Notes: generated by a model from the sequence alone, not told the origin. Counted from the stretch's first letter, positions 27,131 to 40,009 are shown. The stretch: DNA of 64,000 nucleotides from Gymnogyps californianus (GCF_018139145.2 NC_059477.1:33893502-33957501), one strand, 5' to 3'. Made by a program: numbers and translations.

Positions 27131-27869
27131 CTGTAATGAATCACCATTTTCCCTCCCTCCCTTGACCTAATTTCAAAATCATATACCTGTGTAAAATATT
27201 GTGATGAGAATTGTGTCTAATTATCTTCTAAATTTTTCTTTTAATTGCTAGAAGAATGCCCATTCCTGAATGAGGGAGGTATTCATGATGTAACAGTGTT
27301 AGAGAGTCCTTGAAATCTAGATTAATTATTAGTTGTGTGGACTTCTGAGAGTTTTTGATGTATTCATTTGCATTCACAAAGATGGCTTTTTAATTAAAGA
27401 GAGTTTTTGAACTTACACAAATCAGTCTTTTGCGAATGTCCCTAGAAACGTGAAAAGTGTTAAAAGTGAGAACTGAAGTTTTCCTGAAACGTTACCTCCC
27501 GTTACAAACACTGAATGACCAAAACCATTTGAAATACCAGACCTCATGTTAGCAGCTCTAGCTGATCTCTGATATAAAGTAGAATTATTAAAGCTTGCAT
27601 TTGTTAACTAGAAATGCCTTGCTTTCAAATACCATAGAAATGCTTCTGTGGAAAAAAGCAATATGAGAATATCTGATTTTCATTTGAGCTTCCATTACGG
27701 CGTATGTTTCTGCCTTTACCTACATGCTTGTTTTTTCCTCTTTATAAATTAAAGCCTCTTTTCCAAGGACTCCAATTTTAAATGTTTCCTCATTGTAACT
27801 CTTATGATCCCTTGTTGCCACTTGAGACTTCTGTTTTTTCTTTCTTTCTTTTTCTTTCTTTGAGATCAA
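27131..27869. other. AT-rich DNA, nothing recognised
   Basis: There are no supported features. A TTTC-rich stretch at about 27836-27861 (TTTCTTTCTTTC...) is simple low-complexity sequence next to the CR1 remnant. Confidence 0.45.
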
Positions 27870-28500
27870 GAGAATAAACTGAAAGCTCTCAGTCTCCAGG
27901 TCTGTTTCACAGATTTATAAATGGTACCATATTTTCTGTATTATAGCCATTCACTTCTTAATGCAGCCTAACATCTAATTTACAATTTTGACTGCTGTTA
28001 CATATTGAATTCGAGCAGATGTCTTTACTGAGCTGTCCACAGTGATGCCTAAATCATTTCCCTCAGAAATTCACAAGAAATTCAGATTCCAGAAGAGTGG
28101 GTACATAGTTTAGTTTGTACCTTCTAGCATAAACGAATTTGTAAATAAGTGGAATTTCATCTGACAGAATACTGTCCGATTTCCTCATTTTGTGAGATCT
28201 ACCCAGAGGCACTCATACACCTCCCTGCCAGGGCTGGCTGCCTAATTTCAGTTTTCATCACATGAAGAACACCAGCCCTTCTCCACAACTATGATCCCAT
28301 TCCAGAACCGTGCCATGGTGAGACTGGGACTGTTAAACCTCCTCCATGGTCCTGTCTCCTCCACAGTTCCCGGTTACACACAAAACTGTAATCCAGACTT
28401 ATAGGTATCTTTAATTGGGTCTTGTGATGAACTTTGTCAAGAATCTCTTTAAAGTCTATGTAAAACAGGTCCACCAGTCTTCCTACATCTCCTCTTGTTT
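27870..28500 (-). mobile_element. Ancient CR1 LINE fragment
   Basis: On the plus strand the landmarks run in the reverse-complement order of an old CR1 ORF2 3' part. They are ATGGTACCATATTTTCTGTATTATAG; GCAGCCTAACATCTAATTTACA...TTTTGACTGCTG; GAGCTGTCCACAGTGATGCC followed by TAAATCATTTCC; and a distal part (about 28420-28470) with TTTGTCAAGAATCTCTTTAAAGTC and TATGTAAAACAGGTCCACC. These match the positions of 'ctattcctttcc...agcctaacattttgttcgc', 'gagctgtctacaatgactcc' and 'tttgtcaaaggc...aagtccaagtagat' in CR1 reverse-transcriptase DNA. Every frame is broken. The middle part, about 28090-28400, is the least certain. Confidence 0.6.
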
Positions 28501-30076
28501 AAGTCTTTGCAAAAACCTTAGCTAGAGTACAGTAAATCAATTCATTTTCACAAGTGACACCTCTATATTCTCATAGGGGGATTAAAACACACTTATTTGC
28601 ATTTATTTCCTCCTGTGCTTTTCTTGAAGATAAACTAGTTCAGGATGCCCAACATTATCTTTGTAGCTTTTTCTGTACGTTTAAACTAGCCATTATAACT
28701 ACCTATCTGGCAAGCACATCTGCTTCATGTTTCATTTCCAGAAGACTTTTGCGTCATTTCTTGGAGAATTAATGTTTGATCTTAATTTCCCCAAAGCCAA
28801 CTAAATATTTGACTAGATCAAGGACATTTCCTATTTGTATTGTTTTTCATGTCCTCTATTTTCAGGTATTTTTTCTCTGATGATGTCTAAACTTCATGAC
28901 GTCTACAGGAACATGACAATGTAGATATTAGTCTTTCAGTCTGATGGAAAATGACCTCAAATGCTACTCTGGTTCTCGTCCCTCTTCTATATTTATTCAT
29001 GTTTTCATTTTTGAAAGTGATCTTCTATTCTGAAGCACTCAAACAGTTTATTTCAGGATCTGGTTACTTGTTTTTCCAGTTTTCTTGTGGTTCTCCGAGA
29101 TGGCACCATATATTCCCGCCTTCCAGAATCCTTTCCTTCTTGGCCTCACTTGGATAAGTTTAATTTTCAAATTATATTTCCTTCAGCTTGAATAGATTTT
29201 TGCAACTTGGATTTTGACTGTTTCTTCCCTGGTAGCTTTCCTGCTCTGTAATTTTACTTGGCAGTGAAATGTGAACACTATCCATGGTTCTGTCAGCATT
29301 TCTTTAAGTATATTCTGAGTTGATTTCCTTTCCTAAATTTTCCCTTTAGTATATTTCTATGGAAATAGACATTTAAAATTTTTTTTCTTTCCTTTTACAT
29401 GCATACACATCTAGGTATAAACTGTGTAAAAAACAAGTCATGCTTATTCATACTACGATCACAGTGCTACTTAGGGTCTTACTTCATGAACCAACTTGTG
29501 TTCCACAGCAGAGGAGTTGTTCTGAGAAGCAGTGCCTCTTGCCACCCAGTTAATACTTTTCCTGACCATCTTCTAAGGCAATGCTCAACCACCCTAAGCC
29601 GGGACACCCAAAGGCATTTTTTCTTTACCAGCCTTGTGTTGTCCACCCCCCAGCGACTCCCGATGACCTGCAGTGACGGCAGAGCTGCTATTGCAGTCTC
29701 TGCTGCTGCTCTCCGTCTTGCTGTGAACTGAGAATTTTACCTGTGTGGTTTCTACGTCATGGTCTGCATGAAGGGGACCTTGAGATCTTTTGAAGTTCTC
29801 TGTGAAAAACAAGAGGCAGGAAAACAAATGCATGAATATTTAACAGCCGTGTATCAGGGCCCAGGAGATGAAACCCGGAGGTTCAAGTTGCAACTGTGTC
29901 TGCTTTGGAGGAGCAGCTTGAACCTGCACTTCTGACAGCTGGGTGAAAGCTGCAGTCAACAGACTCTTGTGGAGGCTGTAGCAGAGCTGCCTCTGCTTCT
30001 CTTTTTTGGAATAAAAGTAAGGATTCATTAGTATAAAATGTGAGCAAGTTAATGATCACTGGTGTCTTCACTAATT
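28501..30076. other. Unique DNA, no gene recognised
   Basis: The left part, about 28500-29250, could be further decayed CR1, but I cannot align landmarks there. Open frames such as 29399-29731 (110 codons, plus) show no recognisable family and overlap minus-strand frames. Confidence 0.4.
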
Positions 30077-30094
30077 TCTCTCTCTCTCTCTCTC
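30077..30094. repeat. (TC)9 microsatellite
   Basis: Nine uninterrupted TC units. Probably polymorphic in length, as typical of dinucleotide runs. Confidence 0.9.
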
Positions 30095-30606
30095 ACTTTC
30101 CCGTAAAAGCTTTATTCAAATTGGTATTTTTCCATTAAAGATTTTGCTTTCTACAAAACAGACTCAAGTGGGAATACCAGACAGTCTAAAAATTCCCCCA
30201 AACATGCAGTTCCACCCAGCCATCTTCTTTTAACCTTTGTTAGTAAATATCTGCGCTCAGCTTCAGAAGACATTTTGCTTCCCCGTTGGACTCCAGACAT
30301 TTACCCATCCCTGATTTTAAATATAGATTTTACTCATACGATTAGACCCACAGTTGGTGCTGAACCAAATTACTCGATCCAGCACTTTTATTGTGTATAG
30401 AGTTCATCTGGTTTTATCATTTCCCCAAATCGTCGGTTTAAATAAATCTTCCCAAAATATTCATGGTCTTCCTTGAAGGCAGTCTGTTTTCATGTTGCTT
30501 AAAATGTAAACCATCCGTGCAATGTAAATGTAAACCTCCAGGCAATTCATTTTCTAATTTGTTTTCTCCCACATTGGAAACTCAAGAATGTGTACTTCAT
30601 TTACAT

Positions 30607-30663
30607 CTATTATTACTATATTATAGATATTGTTATTATTATTAACATTATTATTATTATTTA
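30607..30663. repeat. (TTA)n / ATT trinucleotide microsatellite
   Basis: About 57 bp of interrupted TTA/ATT units (TATTATTACTATATTATAG..., then TTATTATTATTA twice). Translated frames here give only Tyr/Asn runs, confirming low complexity rather than coding. Confidence 0.85.
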
Positions 30664-32988
30664 CTCTGGGGGTGATATGTACCCTCAGGCAGCTAGATAC
30701 ATTGTAAATTGAAACCAGATGTCCAACGAGTTGATGACACATAGATTTCCAAGCAGGACTGAAATCTTTTCCTAAAATTCACATCGCTGCAGACGAACTA
30801 ACGTGAGTCTGTGTGACAAACCGGGAACAGACCATGGCAAGTCTGAAATAATATGTCATGTATCACCTTGTGATTACACAAAAAAACTTTTCACAGTTTT
30901 AAGTTTGCTCTTCAAACAAAGAGTGAAAATATAACAAAACAAGCAGGGAAGGTAAGAGGCTAAAGTAAGATTAGAAAATAGGGAAGGTACATTCGGAAGC
31001 CATTAACAACCCAATGCTACTAACTAAAGCTAGCTTTAAGACAGTCCCTCCAGGGAGGCTACTTCAAAGATACTCAAATAAAAAAGGCAATTTATTGGCT
31101 AAGCGATCTTCTTAGAGGCCCCAAATTTCCTACCCAGCCCATTTGTTTTTCATTCCTCTTAAATTTTAAAGTCACCTTTGCAATTGCTCAAGATCTTTAA
31201 GGAATTTTTTTCAGAAATTATACTAATTGGCCTATTTTTACTCCCCTCTCTTTGCCCTTAAAGACTATGAAGCTTGGTGCCTAAAAATAAGTCGGAGTGA
31301 GCTGAAGTCTGTGATCTCCAGATGGCTATCAGCAAGAGAGTTCGTTTTACACCCTGTGCTTTGTGCACGGTTACCTGCGCTCTCGTGCACCAGAAAGTTT
31401 AACCATTGCAGCATAGTTGAGAACAGTAACACCAGAATGTAGGACACAAACCAGCCCCTCGCTACGGCTATTTCCTACTGAGACCAAGAGGTCTGAATTC
31501 TCCCATTAGCCCCCATTACTTCGATTTGGTTCAAATCTGCTGTGGAACATGAAATGTTGCAGCAATTTGAAGAAGAACTGAACAAATCCTCCTGCAAAGC
31601 TCTCATCGTGAGCCAGGGACTAATAACAGCATTTAACACCTAAAAGCTATTATTATTTTTTATATTCCATTAGAAATAAAAACACTGAAAGCGCAGAATC
31701 TAGAAAGATAGACCTATAATAATAAAGAGATAGATAGTATCCCAACAAGCTATTGTTACATTCCTTTTAAAATCATATTTTAATTTTCTACAGCATTTTG
31801 AAGAATAATGTGACTAGTACTTTGCCATCAAAGGAATATGGCAAACAAATTATATCACTTGAAGCTAAGGGGCTGTCTCCACACCCCCGTGCATGGACAG
31901 TCAGAGATACCCAAAGTGAGCTGATATGCTAGGTTAGCTGCCGTGTATCCGTGCAGCACTCTGCCAAGCCAGCGTGTCCTGTTCTGCTGCAAGGGTACAC
32001 AGCCTGTGCTAATGGGACTGTGCTGATTTTCTGCTTTCCCTACGTGGCCTTGCACACAGAAGAGCCAAAAACCATGATCTCCAAGACCTCCAGCTGGCAA
32101 GGAGATGAGAAGCTATATCCATAAAGAAATTAAGTGTATGCTTAATATTAAATATGTGAATGTCACTAAATGTGTATGTGTTAAATGGTGACATTTTTAT
32201 GGGACTATAGAGCAGGTTTAGAAGCTGAAAGCTCTCAGCATAAACACAGACTTCTGTTCTTCATGGGACTGCTCATTTGTTCTTATTTCTTAGAACAGAA
32301 AATGGAGAAATGTGTTTAATGAACTGTTTAAAATTACCATTTAACACCACAAGTCTGCCAAAACACACAAACAGGCTAAGTTTGAATCATGTGCGCTGTT
32401 CCAAGTTGAGAATATATACAAATGTCTGAGAGATTTAAATGTAAATCAGGACATTAGGGCATTACTGTACTTTTGAAATCCGGGGTAGAGGCTGGCATTG
32501 GCAGGGAATAAAGCGCTCATCTGCCGCCCTTCACCTATATAACACTGTTTTTATTCTCATCAGAGCCTTCTCATGAGCAGGGAGGAATGAGTTATTAAAT
32601 TATTCAACCAGTATTTTCATTAGCTTGCTATCAAAAGGGGGATTTACACATGATAAGCTAAGACGTTTGTATAGCTATAGCAAAATAGAGTTTATGGCCA
32701 CCAAGTGTTAAATCTGTTGTGGATTAAGCCCAATTTATTTCCTAGATAGCAAAGGTCCTTTCTTACTTTTCCCTGTAATGTCTGTAATCTCCTTTATTTA
32801 TACATTCATGAATTGCTGGAGCCCCCGGTGGGTGCTGATTCCTGCCTGCAACACAAGGGCCAAGCACAGCCCCACGCAGATGCCCACCATCGCTGCCGTG
32901 CACGGGTGGGTGGATGCCTGAGAGTCAGAGGATTTACCCCCCCTTGACATAATTTAATCTAATTTCTACTGCCTGTCTCCTCTTGCAG
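30664..32988. other. Unique DNA, possible conserved noncoding sequence near 32.5-32.75 kb
   Basis: No exon is supported between 30.7 and 32.9 kb. About 31865-32045 has a GTGTCTACA-poor, GC-richer texture that could be a decayed DNA transposon, but I cannot prove it. About 32500-32760 (GAGTTATTAAATTATTCAACC..., no simple repeats) has a conserved-noncoding appearance. Confidence 0.35.
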
Positions 32989-33111
32989 GTGACTGAGGAG
33001 GAGGGGGACAAAGCAGGATCAGGACCAACGTGGTGTCTCCTAATATCAGTCTACGAAGGAGAATTTAAAATGCCATTTCAAATGAAGAAGAAAAAGATCC
33101 CCCTTGTCTAG
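32989..33111 (+). other. Candidate terminal exon (weak)
   Basis: A good-looking splice acceptor, a 26-nt mostly pyrimidine tract ending CTCCTCTTGCAG, finishes at 32988. The frame starting at 32989 stays open for 40 codons to a TAG at 33109-33111. It reads VTEEEGDKAGSG... and ends KMPFQMKKKKIPLV. A polyadenylation-type AATAAA lies near 33657. I recognise no protein family, a 40-codon open frame can arise by chance, and no partner exon is identified. This could equally be noncoding RNA or nothing. Confidence 0.15.
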
Positions 33112-35636
33112 CTTGTGCTGAATACTTTTCCCCTATGCTCTTCCTCATGTTTAATTTTTAGTCATTTGCACTCTGATAGAGATCAAAGACTTATGTCAAA
33201 ATATGGTTTGCACTGAAGTAGGTATTTTGCAAACATACAGGGAGACATTTTTCTTCCCTGGTGTCTTACAGTTTAAAACTAGTCTGAAAATGATTTGTGA
33301 GAGGAATGATTCCTACAGATTTCTGCCTCTTGATTGCTTGCATTTTTAACATAATTGTACTAAAATAGTCTATTTTCAGTTTATGTGTCTATAAAATGCA
33401 CCTTCTTATAAACCTTGACTTGCAGAGTAATTTAGCAGCAACAAGCAAACATAGGAATGCTAATTCATAAACTGTTACAGAAATAATCAGTGAACAGGTT
33501 CAAAAGATCTGAGCTGTCATCGCATGACGAAATACTAGTCTCCTGCTAGAAGACATTTTATGGGGCAGAGAAACGTTCAGTAGCGTTTGATAATTTTATC
33601 TGAATGAAATAAGACAATAAGTTCAAAATTTATTAGGAAACCAGGTAAAAACTCCAAAATAAACACGTCTAAGAAAGGAGGAAGAGCTTAAAGCACTCAG
33701 GAGCAGAGTCCTCAGGTATATCTCTGTATTGTTTTATTTGCGTGAAGGAAAGATCACTTGCAAGTTGGCAGCAAGGAATTGTAACCTCAGGAGAAGGGAG
33801 TCTCTCCTCCCCCAGTCAAAGAGAAATATCACCTGATGTATTAACACTTCAGGTCTCTGTGCTTTCTAAATAAGTTAAGATGCTTCCTGTCTGTTTTTTT
33901 AATAAGGAAAATGTAAATCCACTAGGTAAATTTCAAGCCCAAATCAACCTTGGCTTTCCAAGCTAAAAGGAGGATGCATTTCTGTCAAGATAGCCATCTG
34001 TAACACCGATGAAATATTTCAGAGATGCTGCGTGTCCATTTACCAAAGCCAAACAAGCACAGGACCAAAGAAGCTCTGCTCTCTCCAAAAGATTTTTCTG
34101 TCCAAATTATTTTTCTGTTTGCAGCTATGGTCACCCTCAAGCCCGTTTCCCCTCAGCTTCTGAGACACGCTGCCTCTAACCTCCACTGTTGGAGAGGTCC
34201 ACGAGTCAGAGCAAGATTTTTTTCTCCCCTCTCACTTCCCTGACCTTAACAACCCATCGCACTGACAGCAAGCGGGATGCCCCCGTGGCTGTCACAGACA
34301 GTGACTTGATATCGTTCCGGCACGGCCGTCGGCAGCGGTGGTGCATACAGGCTCCTGGCACCAGGAATCCCCCGCAGCCCTCCTCTATCAGAAAGCACCA
34401 TACCCTCCACTCTTTGTTGCGGCAGTTGCTTCTCAAAAGCTCACACTTATCCCTTGCAAGCACATTTGCCACTTCAAATCTGTTTCCCCGTGGGACGTTT
34501 TGCTTTATCGTAACAACTTGTTTGCATTTCCTCAATTGTCCAGGCTTTTTTATGCAGCTTGGGGAAAAAAACCCTCCACCTTTCCCTCTCAGATTCTTAT
34601 TTCTCTATCTGGAGCTTTCTGCAGAAATTCCCCATGAGGACGTTGTTTTTATTGCTGCTGTATATTTTTATCTTGCCATTTTATACCCAACAAAATGCAG
34701 GTCCCCCCCGTGCCACCTGTTCTCACCTCCGGCCAGCACTTCCTTCCATTTTTAATTACCATTTCACTTACCTGTTATGACTCTACGCAGAATCACTGAC
34801 ACTAGAAAACACGCTGCACATTGCTCTCCTGTCAGAGATGCTGGCTAGACTGGTTGTTGTCTTGGCCATGGGGACAGGATTCCACCCAGAGACCCTAAGC
34901 AATTATCTTTCTCATTCCCCTTTGAGGTTGGAGCATAGTATTGGTAATTAAATTCATACTTCTGTTTGTTGTGGTTTTTTTTCTATATGTTCCCATTTCC
35001 CAGAAACCTTAGGCAAAGGATTTTCTACCGGGATGAGGAAGCAGGATCTGAGGCTGGTTTGGTTTAGCTCTGGAATTCAATCTGGATTTAACAGTTACAT
35101 GGCGAATCATTACGTGATTTTATTTTTTTCAAACAAAATGCCCTAGATGTTTTGCCGAGCAGTTGAGAATTTATTAGGTCACATTCACAGTTTGCTACAC
35201 GAGGACCTGCCTGGAATGTATTATTTTTAGGGAAAGTTATTCAGAGGCCAGAAATGAACTCCTGGCTAAAACCAGCAAGAAGTGGACAGGGGGGAGGGAA
35301 ATCCCCTGGGATGGGTCCCCTTGGCTGGAATCATTAACACTGCTTTCTAGTCAGCCAGCTAGCCGCTCTTTTCTCTTTTGCGTTTCTGGGCCTTGTTTGC
35401 TACCGCATGCTACAAAAAACAAGCAAACAAATCTCTCTCTCAGTATTTTCAGGTCATTTGCCAAGCTCCAGCACAGCTAGCTGCCAACTCCTATCTGAGT
35501 TTTCAACTGCCCAGGCCCTCTTCTTCCTGCCAGACCTCATTTTTCTATACAGCCATGCCATCTACCTCCACCGCTTCCCGATTTGTTTGTCTCCAAAACC
35601 GTTCATTATTTCTCCATTTCATTTCACTGCAGAGGT
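33112..35636. other. Unique DNA, no gene recognised
   Basis: The longest chance open frame outside repeats, 34189-34755 plus (188 codons), is rich in Ser/Leu/Phe/Pro because this strand is C/T-rich. It has no domain I recognise and overlaps a 109-codon minus frame. A few CpGs cluster near 34310-34345 (TCGTTCCGGCACGGCCGTCGGC). No CpG island is evident. Confidence 0.45.
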
Positions 35637-35690
35637 CTGATCCAAGGCCCATTGAAATGTTTCCATTGACTTCAATGGGCTTTGAATCAG
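35637..35690. repeat. Palindromic MITE-like ancient repeat, copy 4 (best stem)
   Basis: The left arm at 35637-35656 (CTGATCCAAGGCCCATTGAA) and the right arm at 35671-35690 (TTCAATGGGCTTTGAATCAG) are reverse complements at 18 of 20 positions. A 14-nt centre (ATGTTTCCATTGAC) separates them. The flank continues GCCC. This is the cleanest stem-loop of the family in the window. Confidence 0.65.
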
Positions 35691-35906
35691 GCCCAACATC
35701 TTTGTCTCTTCCAGGTGTCCTTAGCTGCCTCTAGGTCAGTCTTTCTTCTCTTTCTGCAAGGTCTCTTCTTCCCTCCCCTTTTCATTCAGCAATGCAATAT
35801 GCCATGAAACCTCCTTTCCTCTGCACGGCCCACCTGAGCCAGCGAAGGCGATCCGAGGGCCAGCGACCAAGAGGAGCTGGGTGATGGTGTAGGCATGGCT
35901 GTGCAC
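35691..35906. other. Short unique spacer
   Basis: C/T-rich DNA without recognisable features. Confidence 0.5.
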
Positions 35907-35960
35907 AAACCTTGGCTGAAGGTAGAACCACCTAAACCTTGGCTGAAGGTAGAATCACCT
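35907..35960. repeat. 27-bp tandem duplication
   Basis: Two adjacent 27-bp units (35907-35933 and 35934-35960), starting AAACCTTGGCTGAAGGTAGA, differ at one position (C versus T, near the end). The near identity means the duplication is young compared with the decayed repeats around it. Confidence 0.92.
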
Positions 35961-36896
35961 TTCCAAAGGCTTGATATTTTCAATTTACTTTTAAGATGGT
36001 TATCTTATTTGGCAGTTTTTCTTGGTTTTGCCATGGTTTTATGTAAATGAAACAACGATCAGCTGCATAGAAAATGCTGGGGAAGATCAGACAAGCTGAA
36101 GGTATGGTCGTGCATTAGGCTGCTGCTGAAGGATGGGAGTTTCACAAGTATGCTGTGGAAGTGGACAGCCTTGGACAATGTACACCTCCACTGAAACCAA
36201 AAGGACTTTGGAGATTTACAGCAGATAAGTGTTTGTCCCTGAAAATACAAACATAAATAGATAAATAAATGTGATTCAGACCTTTGAAAAAAGAAATCCC
36301 AATTGCAGTCATGGGTGTAGTTAAAATTTCAGCTCATACTGTTTTTTTTCTGAATTACACAAAGGGTTGTTATATCTCTTTTAGCAAAGTAAAATTCCAG
36401 ATGCAGGAACTGGTTTTGGCCTATCTCCATAAAACATAGTTAAGGATTTTCACTTCTGCTAAATGTCTTTCTCCTACCATAGACGTTTTTCCCCCGTGTG
36501 GAAAACTTATCTACCTTTCAAGTATCCTGCCACTATAGCTATTTGTTTGTTTTTAACAAGATCGTCTTTTAACAGCAACCTAAAGCCTTTGTGTTTAATT
36601 CCAGTGTAATCATTTTCCCCTACCTGCTGTGATGACAACCTTGTACATTTTTCAGGTCCAAGCCCATCTCATTGCTCTCCCACCCCTCTGCGGACAGGGG
36701 TGATCTGCATTGCTGGGAGCCGATCATATCAAAGAGCAAAGTTCATCCCTTTTGTAAAGCTTTTTCTCTGGTCTAAAAGGTGGTGCTGGTATTTTCACAT
36801 CACAGAGGCGTTGATAATTTGAAATGTTAATTTCATCATTCTTGCAAATACTGGGATTATTCGGGATCCAGTAAACACCCTCCGAGTTTGTGACTG
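35961..36896. other. AT-rich DNA, nothing recognised
   Basis: No exon, RNA gene or repeat is supported. Confidence 0.45.
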
Positions 36897-36945
36897 CTCC
36901 AAACCCCATTGAAATCAGCAGGAATCTTTCTGAACTATTGAATTG
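36897..36945. repeat. Half copy of the palindromic repeat family
   Basis: CCCCATTGAAATCAGCAGG followed by AATCTTTCTGAACTATTGAATT matches the left arm and centre of the copy at 35637-35690 (CCCATTGAA...TTTCCATTGACTT). The right arm is decayed. Confidence 0.4.
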
Positions 36946-37260
36946 CAGACTTTCCTCGGGGTTGTGTACAATGCCACAGACTTAATTACCATGTTCCTGG
37001 CTGGGATGAATATGCAAATGGACTTTTCAGCTGGAGGGCCTTAAAATACAGGTTGGACACATGGCAACTAATGACTTGATTTGGGCTATATGCAAACATT
37101 TGCCAGCCAAAGGCCTGGGCCTATTCCCATGGAAGTGGAAGGCACAATTATTACCGGCTCCAGGGAGAGCAGGACTCGGATGCCTTCTTTAAATAGTGGC
37201 CAGTGTTCCCAAGCAGCTCAAATCTGTCAGCAGCCTTTCCTCAGCCTTTCCTCCTTCTCC
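36946..37260. promoter_or_regulatory. Candidate conserved noncoding element with a perfect octamer
   Basis: A TAATTA homeodomain core (36983-36988) and a perfect POU octamer ATGCAAAT (37012-37019), followed by another ATATGCAAA near 37088, lie in repeat-free, non-coding sequence of mixed composition. Enhancer function is inferred from appearance only. Confidence 0.22.
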
Positions 37261-39981
37261 TTTCGCTGATGTGCTGTGATAAGAAAATGTCCACAACACA
37301 GATTTTATCATAAATGCTAGAGATTTATGCACCTGCAGGTTTCATAGCTGCAGGGCAGGCATCTTATTGCAAAGGCAGCTCCAGCTATCTTCAACACACG
37401 GGTTTTTTTCACAACGAAATGGGAGCCTTTCTCCAGAAGGAGGAAATCAGCATCTTAAATTTACAAACATAACCACTCTCCTCAGCATCTCCTGCACGAT
37501 AGCAGCACACGCTCTCTGTTGTGGTGCTGAGCACGAATTCAGGCTCTCTCCCAAATCATTACAGCTTACTCATATGGCTGATGGTGAAGGGTAAGAGAAG
37601 ATTCAGCCCCACAAAGCTCGGCTTGCTGACTCAGCTCTGTGGGGCTCCAATGCCAGCTGTAAGCAGACTTGTTAAATCTGCTTCTGTTATGGGACAGAAA
37701 CATCTGCTGGAAACCTGATGTCCCTAATAATTCACAATTCCCATACTGTATTTATTGACATTCATAGTCTATTTGTGACTTTTTTTTTTCTATCAAAGAG
37801 CTGCAATCAATAAAACACCATTTCAGTCATATGCTTTTGAGAAGGGTCGTGTCTGGAGACACAAACTGTGACTGGTGCGTTGCTTAAGCAGCTTAATGCA
37901 GTACTTTTCATCAGTGCAAGAAAGCCTGGAGTGTGTGCAAGGAATGGTTTCACACTAACTTCTCCCCGAGGGGCACTGCAGCCATGCAGAGAGGTACGGT
38001 GAAACAGCACAAGGAATTAGGATAAAAGGCCACTTCTTTGCCGGTGCTGTGGAGGCTTTCCTGCAATGTGATGGAGGAGCAGGACAGCTGGAGGAGTGGC
38101 AGTGAGAGGTGGGTGGCAGGAATTTCTGGGAACCAAATTTAGCTAGCAGAAGCCTCCGTCCTTTCCCAGTCACCGGTGGGATGGTGTCTGCCAGCTCATC
38201 ACCAAGACCCCCCAATGTTCTGCGCTGAGACACAGGGCAGAGTATTTGAATACCTCCCAGGATTAATATATTATTATAAACTGTACAAGTTGCGGCACTG
38301 TGGTTCAAAATGCCCAATTTTGTGCTGATACTTTGTATCTTAATTTTCTGTGTGCCTGCAATCAAACATTGAGCTTTCCTATGTCAGAAAAATAGCCTGT
38401 ACTTGGATAATCGAATATGAAAGCTAATGATACCGTTTTTTAGCATGAGGTGAAATATCACGAGTCCCTTGTGACCAGAAGGTTAAAAAGGACAGGAGTT
38501 TGATGGTGCTGCTCCATTCATGTCTGCAAATCGGCAATTAAGTGATAATAATAAAATACAGAAAATAAGTTATTTGTAAGTTGTCTTTTAAATTACTCCA
38601 ATTTGTGCTAGCAAAGACATCTAAAATGGAGGTTTGAAAACATGACAGCAACAATATTACAGCAACAATGCAGTGCACATTCCAAAGAAATGACAAAACC
38701 TTGCTGCAGTATTTGACACCACAAAAATACCCTGGGAAAGGAGAAAGGTTCAGTGGGTGGAGAAACAGGCAATATGAAGGAATCAAGAAAAGCAGCCAAT
38801 TGACCTGTATTAATTCCACCTTTTTTTTCCTCCCCCTCCATATATTTGCTCCAAAGCAGCACACAACACTAATCAGACAAAGAGGGGTTTTGATAAGCAG
38901 AGGTGGATGACAGATAAGTGAAAAATAATTTGAGACACATATAGAGATAAAAGGGAATTAACAGTCTAAGCGTAAAGTAATAGCGTGCATTTGTGTGTGT
39001 CCATGTGTGCGTTAGTATAAATGCATGCATAAGTATACAGACATACATGTGTGTATTTGGGCAGTGGTTGAAAACAGTAAGAAAGAAATCTATTGTTGCC
39101 TCTAATATTATGTTTGTAGAAGAAATCAAAAGCAATCATGGCAGTACCTCAGTACTTGGATTGCTAATTCAGCATCTAAAGAACACACTATCCATAAAAA
39201 TATAATTCTTTCCTTGTTAATACTGTAGAGAATTAATAGATATATAGGGAAGGAGAGAGTTTTAGATGATCATAGGAGAATCATGTAATTTATATCCAGT
39301 CAATGAGATGACCAGAAGAGGAAAGCTCAAGGTAGCTAGTGTTGGTGAAAGTTTGGTTTATTTTTGTGAAGTTGTTGAGAACCATACAGGGTGCCTGCCA
39401 TGCATTAACTTGTTTGGATGAAGATTCACAGCAGGTTGCTTCAGTATATTGGTGTCCTCTGCAAATCATCTGGACAGCTGGGACCATGAAATTTACCCAG
39501 ATCCAAAAAAAGTTGACCCTCACCAAACCTCAGTGCCCTCTAAGGCCATATGTGCCGACCACTTCACATTTTGCACTTGTTTTGCCACTGTGGAATGACA
39601 AAAATGCTCTTGTCAAGTGGACATGAGATTTTCAGGTCCTTCCACACAAAAAAACATGTCAGCAAAACTTGTCAGATGTTTTTTAACTACAGCATTATAC
39701 ACACATTTTCCCTTTGTTTTCAGTGTCATCTTCTGTACTTTGACATAAATTAAATAAATAAAAGGCAAAACCTATTTGACTCAGTTTTGTTTCTGAACCA
39801 AATATAATCCCATCAGTTTGGTTCCATCATTTGTAGTAAACTATTCACTAATCTAAGACAGGTGCCACTGGGTGTTAACATTTAGTCTTCTAGTAGAAAA
39901 GTGGGTGCAAAGTTAAACCACATGTTCTACTTAAAAATAAGTGAGGTGTGATTAGGCAAGGTCTTTAAAACATGCGCTCAG
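37261..39981. other. Unique DNA, no gene recognised
   Basis: Short open frames up to 136 codons (37955-38365, minus) lack recognisable homology. About 38985-39060 is TG/CATA-rich (GTGTGTGT, CATGTGTG, ATACATGTGTG), a degenerate TG-type microsatellite. Nothing else is supported. Confidence 0.45.
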
Positions 39982-40009
39982 ACACACACACGCACACGCA
40001 CACGCACGC
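39982..40009. repeat. (CA)n/(CACACG)n microsatellite
   Basis: ACACACACACGCACACGCACACGCACG-like array with interspersed CG, about 28 bp. Confidence 0.85.

Noticed and set aside
34189..34755. 188-codon open frame on the plus strand
   Set aside because: Composition follows a C/T-rich strand (Ser, Leu, Phe, Pro), no domain is recognisable, and a 109-codon frame lies antisense. Likely chance.
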